This document shows positions 1 to 8,680 of a DNA stretch of 64,000 nt, one piece after another. The translations under genes and the position numbers were made by a program. The notes beneath the pieces were generated by a model that did not search any database, was not told the origin of the DNA, and saw only the letters and a program-made list of their open reading frames with translations. The DNA is taken from NCBI GenBank assembly GCA_026712715.1, contig JAPOPW010000062.1, forward strand, positions 33,318-97,317, read 5' to 3'. Every line of letters begins with the position of its first letter. Position 1 is the first letter of the stretch. This DNA is from Immundisolibacterales bacterium. Its GTDB lineage: Bacteria > Pseudomonadota > Gammaproteobacteria > HK1.

Positions 1-469
1 AGGCGTGGACCGAGAGCACGCCGACGGACCCCGCGACCTTCCGGCAATAGCCGAGCAGCTCATCGAGGTCCCGCATCCGCACGGACGGGGCGGCATCGAT
101 CTCCATCCCGTCGATGAGGGCGAGGAATTCTTCCCGCGGCAGGTCGAAGCGGCGCACCGGACCGAGGAGCGCCCGCGTCGTGGGCCACTCCGGCCGTCCG
201 GCATAGAGACGGTCAATCTCCTCTCGCCACGCCGCGAGCGCCCTCTTCTTGTCCGCCACCTCCCCCGGCTCGTCGACAATGTCGTCCACCTCGCGGCAGA
301 ACGCGTAGATCGCGTGCATCGCGCGCCGCCGCTCCGCCGGCAGCACCCTCATCCCCCAGAGGAACGACGTCCCTGACCGGGCGACGACGCGGTTCACGTG
401 GGTCCAGGGGTCCACCCGACCCTGCGCCGGACCGTCGCGCCCGATCGCGGGTCGACGGGCCGTGGTCAT
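1..469 (-). CDS. hpnD: Presqualene diphosphate synthase HpnD, 5' part (cut by window edge)
   Basis: About 156 codons are visible, from ATG at 469 to the left edge; the C-terminal part lies outside. The translation has the trans-prenyltransferase (squalene/phytoene synthase) N-terminal pattern: an aromatic-rich helix followed by the first Asp motif REVDDIVDE near residues 59-67, then a helix with EEFLALIDGMEID. The family joins two farnesyl diphosphates to presqualene diphosphate, the first step of the HpnCDE route to squalene and hopanoids. The start overlaps the hpnC stop by four bases (ATGA), so the two are translationally coupled in the usual hpnC-hpnD order; hpnE would be expected just beyond the edge. 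The Asp motif and the neighbour support HpnD over phytoene synthase. Confidence 0.85.
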   Translation of the reverse strand, partial: MTTARRPAIGRDGPAQGRVDPWTHVNRVVARSGTSFLWGMRVLPAERRRAMHAIYAFCREVDDIVDEPGEVADKKRALAAWREEIDRLYAGRPEWPTTRALLGPVRRFDLPREEFLALIDGMEIDAAPSVRMRDLDELLGYCRKVAGSVGVLSVHA

Positions 470-1398
470 GAGGGCAGGAGCTTGCGGCGGGTGCGCCGCC
501 GGGCCCGACCGGACAGGGCTCGGCCGATTCCGACCGCAAGGCAGGCGCCGAACTGCACCTTCGTCAGCACGACCCGCTCGGCGAGGGGATCCCGCCGGCG
601 GAGCTCTCGGCCGAGCTTCCTCGCGATGGCGACGATCGCGGCCGCTTCCATGGAGAAACGGATGTCGCGAAGCGCCCCCGGCAGCCGCTCGGCCTGCGCC
701 AGCAAGCCGTCGGTCGCGTCGAGACAGCGGTCCAGCACGCGCCGCAGCCCGGCCGGGGTCCGGCTTCCGGCGAGAACCTCGACCCCGATGCCCGCTTCGG
801 CCATCCAGTCCTGCGGGAGGTAGACCCGGTCCAGCGTCCGGTAGTCGTCCCCGCAGTCCTGCAGGTGGTTGAGAACCTGGAGCGCGTTGCAAAGGGCGTC
901 GGATGCGGGGTACGCCGCGTCGGATTCGCCGTGCAGATCGACGAGGTAGCGCCCCACGGGGGCCGCCGAGTAGCTGCAGTAACCGACCAGGTCGTCCCAG
1001 TCGTCGTAGCGGAGCTTCGTCGCGTCCTGCTTGAACGCGCGGGTCAAATCCACGCAGTGGCGGTGCGTGACCCCGGTCGCGTCCAGGCTGTGACGGATTG
1101 TGTGGGCCTTGCGAAACGCCGGACCGGTCGAATCGGCCCCGCTCACCGCCCGGGCGAATCCTTCCAGTCGTTCCAACTTGTCGGCGGGATCCAGGTCGGG
1201 ATTGTCGGCGATGTCGTCGATTGCGCGCGCGTAGGCGTAGAAGGCCGCGACGTGCGGCCGCAGGCGGGCCGGCAGCAGCCGGGAACCCACGGGAAAATTC
1301 TCGTCCGCCGCCGACTTGCCGGACGGGGTCTCCACCGATGCCGCCTCGTCCATCGACAACCCGATGACGATCGAATTCGTCGGTCGTTTGTGTGGCAT
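466..1398 (-). CDS. hpnC: Hydroxysqualene synthase HpnC
   Basis: A 310-residue trans-prenyltransferase-fold protein. The first Asp motif DDIAD lies at residues 61-65 and the second, DCGDD, at 181-185 inside LNHLQDCGDDYRTLDRVYLP, as in squalene/phytoene synthases. In the HpnCDE pathway this enzyme converts presqualene diphosphate to hydroxysqualene, feeding hopanoid synthesis. It lies directly upstream of hpnD with a four-base ATGA overlap. The first 30 residues are poorly structured; an internal ATG at 1353 is a possible later start, but the ATG at 1398 has a GGGATAA stretch at a better distance. It is divergent from the flavoenzyme gene at 1561, with about 160 bases between them. Confidence 0.85.
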   Translation of the reverse strand: MPHKRPTNSIVIGLSMDEAASVETPSGKSAADENFPVGSRLLPARLRPHVAAFYAYARAIDDIADNPDLDPADKLERLEGFARAVSGADSTGPAFRKAHTIRHSLDATGVTHRHCVDLTRAFKQDATKLRYDDWDDLVGYCSYSAAPVGRYLVDLHGESDAAYPASDALCNALQVLNHLQDCGDDYRTLDRVYLPQDWMAEAGIGVEVLAGSRTPAGLRRVLDRCLDATDGLLAQAERLPGALRDIRFSMEAAAIVAIARKLGRELRRRDPLAERVVLTKVQFGACLAVGIGRALSGRARRRTRRKLLPS

Positions 1399-1560
1399 CA
1401 GGTTATCCCGATTGCCCTCCGTCCTTCAACGCGACGAGGGCCGCCTGTCGAGATGGGCGCGAAAGAGGCGCCGCCGTCCCGACTCCCGGCTGCCGGGCGC
1501 GGCCCGGGGAGACGATTCGACCGCGCGACGCCGGATCCGCGGCGCAAGCCGGGGAAGTCC

Positions 1561-3678
1561 ATGGTCCGGCCGTTGCCGGATATGGACCGGATTCGTCATC
1601 ATGCAGGCAATCAGATCCGGGAGCGCGCCAGGGTGGGCACGAGCCAGTATCCGCATCTCCTCGAGCCGTTCCGTCTTCGGCACCTGACGTTCCGGAACCG
1701 GCTCATGAGCACGAGCCACGCGCCGGGCTACGTCGAGGACCGCCACCCGAAGCTTCGCTACCAGCTCTACCACGAGGAGAAGGCGAAGGGGGGCCTCGCG
1801 CTCACCATGTTCGGGGGGTCGTCGAACGTGGCCCCGGACTCACCGTCCGCGTTCGGCCAGATCTGGATCGGCGACGACACGATCATCCCGGTGCTGCGGG
1901 AGTTCTCCGAGCGCGTGCACCGGCACGGCTGCGCGATCATGTGTCAGATCACCCACATGGGGCACCGCACGCTCTGGAACGTCGAGGACTGGCTGCCCCC
2001 GATCGCCCCGTCGCCGGTCCGCGAGCATGCGCACCGCTCGTTCCCGAAGGAGATGGACCGCAGCGACATCCGGCGGGTGGTGCGTGCGTTCGGCGACGCC
2101 GCGCTCCGGTGCCGAAAAGGCGGGCTCGACGGGGTCGAGCTGCTCGCCTACGGGCACCTCATCCACCAGTTCTGGACCCCGCTCGTCAACCGGCGCACCG
2201 ACGAGTACGGCGGGAGCCTCGAGAACCGGGCCCGCTTCGGCCTCGAGGTCCTGGAGGAGGTGCGGCGCAGGGTGGGGGGCGACTTCGTCGTCGGCTTCCG
2301 GATGATGGGTGACGAGCTGAAGGAGGGCGGCCTCGGCCAGGAGGACTGCCTCGCTCTTGCAAGGATCTACGCGGACACCGGGATGTGCGACTTCATGAAC
2401 GTCGTCGCCGGACAGGTGGGAGACGAGCGCGGTCTCTCGCTCTCCATTCCGAGCATGGCCGGACCGCGGGCACCCTTCGTCCACATTGCGGCGCGCATGA
2501 GGCGCGAGACCGGGATCGCGGTCTTCCACGCCACCCGCATCATGGACCTCGCGACGGCGGAGCACTGCGTGCGCGAGGGTCTTGTCGACATGGTGGCAAT
2601 GACGCGCGCGCACATGGCGGACCCGCACATCGTCGCGAAGATGATGCGGGGCGAGGAGGAGCGCATCCGGCCCTGCGTGGGCGCGGGCTACTGCATCGAC
2701 CGCATCTACGTCGGCGGGGACGCGCTGTGCCTGCACAACCCGGCGACTGGGCGCGAGCGGACGATGCCCCACGTCATCGGACCGGGCTCCGGCCCGCGGC
2801 GCAAGGTGGTCGTGGTGGGGGCGGGGCCGGCCGGGCTCGAGGCGGCCCGGGTCTCGGCGCTCCGCGGCCACGAGGTCGTGGTATTCGAGGCGGCGAGCGA
2901 ACCCGGCGGGCAGATCGTGCTCGCGGCCCGGGCGACCTGGCGAAGCGAGCTCCTCGGAATCGCGCAGTGGCTCGCGGGCGAGGCCGAGCGCCTCGGGGTC
3001 GCGCTGCACCTCAACCGCTACGCCGAGGCGGCGGACGTGCTCGCGGAGCGGCCGGACATCGTGATCACGGCGACCGGCGGGGTCCCGAACCTCGGCGGGG
3101 TGGCCGGCGCCGAGCACGCGGTCAGCGTATGGGACGTCCTCGGGGGGCAGGTCGAGCCGGGCGCCGAGGTGCTCGTCTTCGATGATCACGGGGACCATCC
3201 GGGTCCGAGCGTCGTCGACTTCCTCGCTACGCGGGGCTCCACGGTCGAGCTCGTGACCCCGGACCGCATGGCCGCCCACGAGGTGGGTGCAACCAACTAC
3301 CCGGTGTACCTCGCGAGCTTCTACTCGAAGGGGGTCAGCCTGACCCCGGACCGCCGGCTGCGCTCGGTCGAGCCCGACGGCAACCGGCTGCGCGCGGTGC
3401 TCCGCAACGAGTACAGTGATGCGGAAGAGGTACGCGTGGTGGACCAGGTCGTGGTGGAGCACGGTACCGTGCCGGCCGCCGAGCTCTTCCGCGAGCTCGC
3501 GCCGAGGGCCCGAAACGAAGGGCAGCTCGACATCGACGCGCTGATTGCCGGCCGGCCCCAGTCCCTCGCGCCGAACGCGCAGGGCGAGTTCATGCTGTTC
3601 CGGGTCGGCGATGCGGTCGCGAGCCGCAACATCCACGCCGCGATCTACGACTCCCTGCGGCTCTGCAAGGAGCTTTGA
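1561..3678 (+). CDS. NADH:flavin oxidoreductase, N-methylproline demethylase (StcD)-like
   Basis: A 705-residue two-part flavoprotein. Residues ~30-360 form an Old Yellow Enzyme TIM barrel (LLEPFRLRHLTFRNRLMSTS, HMGHRT, NRRTDEYGGSLENR). A cysteine segment (CVGAGYC near residue 371, then ALCLHNPATGRE) links it to a C-terminal FAD/NAD(P) Rossmann part (VVVGAGPAGLEAA near 418). The family includes 2,4-dienoyl-CoA reductase, trimethylamine dehydrogenase, DgcA and StcD; the N-terminal signature STSHAPGY matches the StcD/DgcA branch, which removes N-methyl groups from N-methylproline or dimethylglycine. Only three cysteines are evident in the linker, so a full 4Fe-4S cluster is not certain. I chose ATG 1561 because GGGGAAG precedes it; ATG 1582 is the alternative. 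It ends 9 bases from the convergent DUF1330 gene. The substrate is inferred, not shown. Confidence 0.78.
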   Translation: MVRPLPDMDRIRHHAGNQIRERARVGTSQYPHLLEPFRLRHLTFRNRLMSTSHAPGYVEDRHPKLRYQLYHEEKAKGGLALTMFGGSSNVAPDSPSAFGQIWIGDDTIIPVLREFSERVHRHGCAIMCQITHMGHRTLWNVEDWLPPIAPSPVREHAHRSFPKEMDRSDIRRVVRAFGDAALRCRKGGLDGVELLAYGHLIHQFWTPLVNRRTDEYGGSLENRARFGLEVLEEVRRRVGGDFVVGFRMMGDELKEGGLGQEDCLALARIYADTGMCDFMNVVAGQVGDERGLSLSIPSMAGPRAPFVHIAARMRRETGIAVFHATRIMDLATAEHCVREGLVDMVAMTRAHMADPHIVAKMMRGEEERIRPCVGAGYCIDRIYVGGDALCLHNPATGRERTMPHVIGPGSGPRRKVVVVGAGPAGLEAARVSALRGHEVVVFEAASEPGGQIVLAARATWRSELLGIAQWLAGEAERLGVALHLNRYAEAADVLAERPDIVITATGGVPNLGGVAGAEHAVSVWDVLGGQVEPGAEVLVFDDHGDHPGPSVVDFLATRGSTVELVTPDRMAAHEVGATNYPVYLASFYSKGVSLTPDRRLRSVEPDGNRLRAVLRNEYSDAEEVRVVDQVVVEHGTVPAAELFRELAPRARNEGQLDIDALIAGRPQSLAPNAQGEFMLFRVGDAVASRNIHAAIYDSLRLCKEL

Positions 3679-3687
3679 GCCATCGGG

Positions 3688-3987
3688 CTATCCGGCGGCG
3701 CCTTCGATGACCACCATGTTGGTGAGGGCGACCCGGTTGCGGAGCGCCTTCGGCCCCTCGTACTCGGGGGAGGCGTGCCACCGTTTCGCGTCCTCGACGC
3801 TCGGGAAGCGGAGCACGACGGTGCGCTCGCGCGCCCACTCGCCCTCCAGCACCTCGAAGTCACCGCCGCGGACGAGGTACTCGCCACCGTACCGAGCGAT
3901 CGTCGCGGGGGCCTGGGCGATGTACTCCCGGTACGCCTCCGGGTCCTTCACCTCGACCTGTCCGATGATGTATCCGTAGCCCGCCAT
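3688..3987 (-). CDS. DUF1330 family protein
   Basis: A 99-residue dimeric ferredoxin-fold protein of the DUF1330 family. The N-terminus GYIIGQVEVKDPEAYREYI and the core FPSVEDAKRWHASPEY are typical; the length matches the family norm. The biochemical role of DUF1330 proteins is not established; they often sit beside catabolic enzymes. Here it lies 68 bases downstream of the amidohydrolase gene on the same strand and is probably co-transcribed. It converges on the StcD-like gene. Purine-rich sequence (AGGAGAGCAGCGC) precedes the start. Confidence 0.8.
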   Translation of the reverse strand: MAGYGYIIGQVEVKDPEAYREYIAQAPATIARYGGEYLVRGGDFEVLEGEWARERTVVLRFPSVEDAKRWHASPEYEGPKALRNRVALTNMVVIEGAAG

Positions 3988-4055
3988 GCGCTGCTCTCCT
4001 CTTCGCTGTTCGTTCCGCTGCCCGGCCGACCGGCTTCGGTCCGGCCCTTCCCGGT

Positions 4056-5804
4056 TCAACCGGCCGCGGATGCCGTCACCCGGCCCTTGGGGTCGGCCCG
4101 GCCGTTCCGGAGCAGCCGCCCCGGCAGCGCGCCGGCCGGGTCCACGCGGTCTTCCCCGCCCCGGCGGATGATCGTCCCGTTCACGATCACGGCCTCGATG
4201 CCCTCGGCCTCGGAGACGAGGCGGTCGGCCCCGCCCGGGAAATCGTACACGCGCCGGAGCGGGCCGTCGCCGACGGTATCCGGATCGAACACGACGACGT
4301 CCGCCGCGAAACCCGCGGCGAGCCGGCCGCGCCCGGCGATTCCGAAGACTTCGGCGGGCCGCGAGGTGATCATGCGCACCGCCTGCTCGAGCTCGAGAGA
4401 CTTCTTCTCGCGCACCCAGCGCTTGAGGAGGTAGGTCGTCGCGCAGGCATCGCAGAGCTGGCTCGCGTGGGCGCCGGCGTCGGAGAGTCCGACGACGGTA
4501 TGCGGATCGAGGAGCAGCCGCTCCACCTCGTCCTCGTCGTGGTTCGCGACCGGCATCCGGAACCTCGCCTCGAGATCGCTCTCGATCCCGAGATCGAAGA
4601 GGTACTCCACCGGCGTCTTGCCGGCGGCCGCCGCGAGGTCGAAGAGCGGACGCTCGGCGAGGTCCGGTCGGCCGGGGGCTTCGCTCACGACCGTGCCCCG
4701 GAACGAGCGCCGGAACGACGCCGGCGCGCGCTCGCTCAGCCGCTCCCACACCGCGGCACGGAAGTCGGCGTCCGCGTAGAGCCGCTTCTTGCCCTGTGGG
4801 TCCGCCTCGGACACGGGACGGAAGAGGCGCATCGCTTCGAACACGAACGGCGCCTTGAGCTGGTACTCGAACTTGAGGGCGCGCGGACTCACCTGGGGGA
4901 CGACGTCGTAGCCCTCGGCCACCAGCTCGGCGGAGCGGCGGAGCTGCTCGTCCGTGTCGCCGTCCTGAAGGGCGATGCCCGCGAGCAGCGCGGTCCAGCT
5001 CACCGGGCAACCCGACGCCTCGTTGAGCGCCTTGAACTCCGGGAACGAGAGCGACCGGCCGACGGTCGCCTGGACCACCCCGCCCCTTCCCGCGCGGCGA
5101 AGCTCACCGGCGAGGGCGACGATCTCCCCGGTTGCGGCCGCCCGGCTCGGCACCGGTTTTCCGTGGTATCCGACGTGGGTCGGCGACTTCGAGGTGGCGA
5201 AGCCGAGCGCCCCCGCCTCCATTGCCTCGCGGACGATGCGGCGCATCGCGTCGAGCTCCGAGGGGGTCGCCTCGCGCTCGGTCGCGTCCTCGCCCATTAC
5301 CCAGGTCCTGAGCGCGGTGTGCCCGATGAGGGCCCCGACGTTGATCGCCGTTCCCCGCCCCTCGACCGCGTCGAGGTACTCGGGAAACGTCGCGAATGGC
5401 CACTCCTCCCCGAGGCCCTCGCGCAGAGCCGCCACCGTCATCCCCTCCACGTTCTCGAGAGTGCGAACGATCGTTTCGCGGTGCTCCGGGCGGGTGGGGG
5501 CGACCGAGAAGCCGCAGTTGCCCATCACCACCGTCGTGACCCCGTGCCAGGGGGAAATGGTGAGCATGCGGTCCCACATGATCTGCGCGTCGTAGTGGGT
5601 GTGAATGTCGACGAACCCCGGACACACCACCTTTCCCGCCGCGTCGAACGTCTCCGCCGCGCTCCCGGGCGCCGCTCCGACGGCGACGATCCGGCCCTCG
5701 CGGATGCCGACGTCGCCCTCGTGGCCGGGGGAACCCGTTCCGTCGGCGATGAAGCCGTTGACGATCTTGAGGTCGAAGTCGTGGGAGCCGTTCCTCGCCG
5801 GCAT
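4056..5804 (-). CDS. N-acyl-D-amino-acid deacylase family amidohydrolase (D-aminoacylase-like)
   Basis: A 582-residue amidohydrolase. Metal-site residues are visible: HTHYD at 68-72, the NCGFS cysteine at about 97 (the metal-bridging Cys of D-aminoacylases), and SDAGAH with the metal-ligand Asp in the C-terminal half, followed by the family ending GRLAAGFAADVVVFD. The family hydrolyses N-acyl-D-amino acids to D-amino acids and a carboxylate in the cytoplasm; the individual substrate here is not predictable. The start at 5804 is well supported by GGAGG six bases upstream. It lies upstream of the DUF1330 gene on the same strand and is divergent from dusA. Confidence 0.85.
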   Translation of the reverse strand: MPARNGSHDFDLKIVNGFIADGTGSPGHEGDVGIREGRIVAVGAAPGSAAETFDAAGKVVCPGFVDIHTHYDAQIMWDRMLTISPWHGVTTVVMGNCGFSVAPTRPEHRETIVRTLENVEGMTVAALREGLGEEWPFATFPEYLDAVEGRGTAINVGALIGHTALRTWVMGEDATEREATPSELDAMRRIVREAMEAGALGFATSKSPTHVGYHGKPVPSRAAATGEIVALAGELRRAGRGGVVQATVGRSLSFPEFKALNEASGCPVSWTALLAGIALQDGDTDEQLRRSAELVAEGYDVVPQVSPRALKFEYQLKAPFVFEAMRLFRPVSEADPQGKKRLYADADFRAAVWERLSERAPASFRRSFRGTVVSEAPGRPDLAERPLFDLAAAAGKTPVEYLFDLGIESDLEARFRMPVANHDEDEVERLLLDPHTVVGLSDAGAHASQLCDACATTYLLKRWVREKKSLELEQAVRMITSRPAEVFGIAGRGRLAAGFAADVVVFDPDTVGDGPLRRVYDFPGGADRLVSEAEGIEAVIVNGTIIRRGGEDRVDPAGALPGRLLRNGRADPKGRVTASAAG

Positions 5805-6243
5805 GAGAAGCCTCCGGTGCTGGATGGAGAGTTGGATGGACCGATTCCGCCCGGCGTCCCGGGGCCGGCCGCGGCTCCCGGTGGTGGGGACGCGGGCCGG
5901 GCAGCCGCCCGACACGGGTCGAACGGACGCTCGAATCGAGACTAGCACGCCGTCCGGAACTCGGCCAGACGGGGGCCGGGAAGGGCCAGAGGCACTTCAC
6001 GCCGGCCGGCGGCCGGGAGCGAGCGTGCACTCTCCCCTCTCCCCTCTCCCCTCGGGAGAGGGGCTTCAACCCGTCCAGCGTGAAATGGCCCAGCGGGAAG
6101 GACCCGCACGACCCGTCCTCGGCACCGCGCGTTCCGTGGCATCGCGGGGAATCGGCGCTCCGCGAGCAGCCCTGCGCCCGCGTCCGGACACACAAACGAG
6201 CACCGCGCGGTTCAGGCGCCGCAGCTCGAATACGGACCCCGCT
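5805..6243. other. Intergenic region with a perfect hairpin
   Basis: This 439-base divergent gap separates the amidohydrolase start from dusA. I see no gene in it. Its one distinct element is a perfect 10-base inverted repeat with a 3-base loop at 6041-6063 (CCCCTCTCCC / GGGAGAGGGG), preceded by further CTCTCCC units. It lacks a T-tract and lies about 180 bases upstream of dusA, so it looks more like a dispersed repeat than a terminator. Confidence 0.6.
6041..6063. repeat. Perfect 10-bp inverted repeat, 3-base loop
   Basis: CCCCTCTCCC, loop CTC, GGGAGAGGGG. The left arm continues leftward as a short CTCTCCC tandem. No poly-T follows on either strand. It may be a copy of a dispersed intergenic hairpin repeat; I found no second copy in this window. 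Confidence 0.6.
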
Positions 6244-7293
6244 ATGATCCCTTGCATGCACGCCGCTTCGAGTCCGCACCGGTTCTGCGTCGCTCCCATG
6301 ATGGGGTGCACGGACCGCCACGCCCGTTACCTCATGCGGCTCATCAGCCGGCGCGCGCGACTCTACACCGAGATGATCCCGACCGGCGCGCTTCTTCGCG
6401 GGGACGCGGAACGGGCGCTTCGCTTCGATCCGGCCGAGCACCCGGTGGCGCTCCAGCTTGGCGGAAGCGAGCCCGCGGACCTCGCCCGTTGCGCGCGCGT
6501 CGCGGAGCGGGCCGGATACGACGAGGTGAACCTCAACGTCGGCTGCCCGAGTCCTCGCGTTCAACGGGGCTGCTTCGGCGCCGCCCTCATGGCCCGGCCC
6601 CGACTCGTCGCCGCGTGCGTGGCGGCCATGCGCGACGCGGCGTCAATCCCCATCACGGTCAAGTCCCGCATCGGCATCGACGATCTCGACGACTACCCGC
6701 GGTTCCGTGACTTCGCGGGAACGGTCGCCGAGGCGGGATGCGCAGCCCTCATCGTCCACGCGCGCAAGGCATGGCTGAACGGGCTGAGTCCCCGGCAAAA
6801 TCGCGAGATCCCCCCGCTTCGCCACGACCGGGTCTACCGGTTGAAACGCGAGCTGCCGAACCTCGTCGTCGTTCTCAACGGCGGACTCGCCGACCTGGAC
6901 ACGGCCGCCTCGGCGCTCGGCCGGGTGGACGGGGTCATGCTGGGCCGCGCCGTCTGGCACGACCTCTGGCTGCTCGCCGGGGTCGACCGGGCGCTGTTCG
7001 GCGCTGCGGACCCGGCGCCGGTGTGGAACGACGTGCTGCGAGGGTATCTCGCCTACGCGAGGCTCCAGGACACCGCGCGCGTCGCGGAGCTCGTGCGGCC
7101 CCTGCTCGGCCTGCGCCGTGGAACGCCGGGCGCGCGCCGGTGGCGGCGCACTCTCGGCGAGCTCGCGCGTCGCCGCGATGCGACGATCGATACCGTGGCC
7201 CGAGCATGCGCTTCGCCGCCCTCCGGCGACCGGAGCGGCAACGCGCCTGCGTCCTTCGATCACCGGGAAGCCGGCCTTGGAGCTCCGGCATGA
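6244..7293 (+). CDS. dusA: tRNA-dihydrouridine synthase A
   Basis: A 349-residue FMN TIM-barrel enzyme that reduces uridine in the tRNA D-loop (U20/U20a for DusA) with NADPH. Seen: the N-terminal APMMGCTDRHAR, YTEMIPTGALLRGD (DusA-specific), the catalytic-Cys segment NVGCPSPRVQRG, VKSRIGIDD, HARKAWLNGLSPRQNREIPP and NGGLADLD. The KAWL..LSP..NREIPPL block separates DusA from DusB and DusC. Two starts are possible: ATG 6244 and ATG 6256. The first ATG lies inside a TATGAT -10-like hexamer (6243-6248), which makes 6256 plausible as the true start on a nearly leaderless mRNA. The last ~25 residues are low-complexity. It stands alone between divergent and convergent neighbours. Confidence 0.9.
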   Translation: MIPCMHAASSPHRFCVAPMMGCTDRHARYLMRLISRRARLYTEMIPTGALLRGDAERALRFDPAEHPVALQLGGSEPADLARCARVAERAGYDEVNLNVGCPSPRVQRGCFGAALMARPRLVAACVAAMRDAASIPITVKSRIGIDDLDDYPRFRDFAGTVAEAGCAALIVHARKAWLNGLSPRQNREIPPLRHDRVYRLKRELPNLVVVLNGGLADLDTAASALGRVDGVMLGRAVWHDLWLLAGVDRALFGAADPAPVWNDVLRGYLAYARLQDTARVAELVRPLLGLRRGTPGARRWRRTLGELARRRDATIDTVARACASPPSGDRSGNAPASFDHREAGLGAPA

Positions 7294-7368
7294 AGGCAGT
7301 GCCCGTCGCAACCCCCACCGGACACCGTACCGCCGACCCGATGCGTCCGCCGCGCCCGGAACGTTCGC

Positions 7369-7393
7369 GCCCGACCGCGACGGCCGGTCGGGC
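7369..7393. terminator. Hairpin between convergent dusA and Rieske genes
   Basis: A perfect 9-base inverted repeat with a 7-base loop (GCCCGACCG / CGGTCGGGC) lies in the 111-base gap between two converging stop codons. It has no clear T-tract, so a bidirectional transcription terminator is inferred from position and symmetry only. Confidence 0.45.
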
Positions 7394-7404
7394 CCGGCGG
7401 CGAT

Positions 7405-8571
7405 TCAGGCCGCCCGGGCGAGGTGGCGCTTGATCGACTCGTGGTAGTGGCCGAGGGCGGGCTCGTTCCGCCCGTAGGTGACGTGCTCCTGCGCCCCGGA
7501 GTAGAAGCTCCGCTGGATGTTCTCCCCGTTCGGGAAGTCCTCCTCGAGGACGATGGACATCAAAAGGTCCATGTTCCGGTTCCAGTGGCCCTTCGCGCTC
7601 TCGGTCAACGCCGGCTCGGGGGTATAGAGGTGGACGTACATCCGGGCGCGGTCCGGGTCGTCCCCGACCGGATAGATCCGCCAGATCTCCAGGTGGTCCT
7701 GCTGCATGATGAACACCGTGTTCGGGAACAGCACGTAGACGATCGCGGTGTGATGAACGAGATCCCAGTCCGATTCCGGCAGCTCGCGAAGCTCGTCGAT
7801 GGTGCGGCGGACGTAGATGCTCCGATTGTTGCGGCCGAACGTCTCGAACGTTCCGACGTTCGAGTGAAGAATCGGGTCGAGGGTGGCGGGGTGAAGGACC
7901 CGCACGTGGTAGGTCTCGAGGAACGTGTCGATGACGAGCTTCCAGTTCATCTTCTGCTCGAGCACCCGGGTCTCGTAGAGACAGTACCGGCCGAGGTCGT
8001 AGGACGCGAGGTCGCGCTCCGCTCCCTCGAGCACCTCGTCTACGTCGAATTCGCCCCCGGGGCTCGCCATCGCCCACAGGAGGCCGTACTTCTCGACCAC
8101 CGGGACCGGGATCAGTCCATGACACGCGCGGTCGACCCCGGGGAATCCGGAGTCGTGCGGAATGCGCAGCAGCTTCCCGTCCGTGCCGTAGGTCCAGGCG
8201 TGGTACGGACACACGAAGCGCTTACGGTTCCCGCGCCCTTCCGCGACCTTCGAGCCCCGGTGACGGCAGACGTTGAGGAAGCCGCGTGCCCCCCCGTCCT
8301 CCCCCCGCACCACGAGGAGAGGGACTCCGGAGAAGTCGTCCGTCAGGAAGTCGCCGGGATTCGGAATGTCGTTGCCGAGCCCCATCACGAGCGGATGCCG
8401 GCGAAAGAGCGCGTCGCGCTCCGTGGCGAGCTGGTCGCGGCACGTGTAGTCGGTGACGGGGTTGCGGTAGATCCCGTCGGCCATCGCGGTCGTCCTGGTG
8501 TCCAGGAAATCGAGGAGCTGGCGAAGCTGGGCTACCTGATAGCTCTGATCCAGGGTCGTGAGACGCTGCAT
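7405..8571 (-). CDS. Rieske non-heme iron oxygenase, alpha subunit
   Basis: A 388-residue ring-hydroxylating-type oxygenase. The Rieske 2Fe-2S ligands are C102, H104, C121 and H124 (CRHRG ... CPYHAW). The mononuclear iron site follows as DTFLETYHVRVLH, giving H222 and H227; the residue at the bridging-acid position is Glu (E219) instead of the usual Asp. Glu at this position is known in carnitine/quaternary-amine oxygenases, which suggests, but does not prove, an N-methylated amine substrate. No reductase or ferredoxin gene is adjacent, so electron partners lie elsewhere. The start at 8571 has GGGAAG upstream; an in-frame alternative at 8610 is less likely. A TetR gene is divergently transcribed 109 bases away. 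Confidence 0.88.
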   Translation of the reverse strand: MQRLTTLDQSYQVAQLRQLLDFLDTRTTAMADGIYRNPVTDYTCRDQLATERDALFRRHPLVMGLGNDIPNPGDFLTDDFSGVPLLVVRGEDGGARGFLNVCRHRGSKVAEGRGNRKRFVCPYHAWTYGTDGKLLRIPHDSGFPGVDRACHGLIPVPVVEKYGLLWAMASPGGEFDVDEVLEGAERDLASYDLGRYCLYETRVLEQKMNWKLVIDTFLETYHVRVLHPATLDPILHSNVGTFETFGRNNRSIYVRRTIDELRELPESDWDLVHHTAIVYVLFPNTVFIMQQDHLEIWRIYPVGDDPDRARMYVHLYTPEPALTESAKGHWNRNMDLLMSIVLEEDFPNGENIQRSFYSGAQEHVTYGRNEPALGHYHESIKRHLARAA

Positions 8572-8680
8572 TTCCGTTCTTCCCGGGTTGTCGCGATTCC
8601 GCACGGTCAAGCATAGCCGATTGGTGGTGTATTTCTAGTAGGTGTTAGAATTTTTCGAACAAGGCCTTCCGATCGGATCC
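8572..8680. promoter_or_regulatory. Divergent control region, Rieske oxygenase / TetR
   Basis: This 109-base AT-richer gap carries the promoters of both genes. A perfect 10-base palindrome TCCGATCGGA lies at 8668-8677, next to AAGGCCTT at 8661-8668 and just before the regulator start. It is a candidate operator for the TetR protein; the assignment rests on symmetry and position only. Confidence 0.35.

Noticed and set aside
1840..3636. 598-codon open frame antisense to the StcD-like gene
   Set aside because: It mirrors a strongly coding plus-strand gene; long antisense frames are expected in GC-rich DNA, and the translation is His/Arg/Asp-rich without a family pattern.
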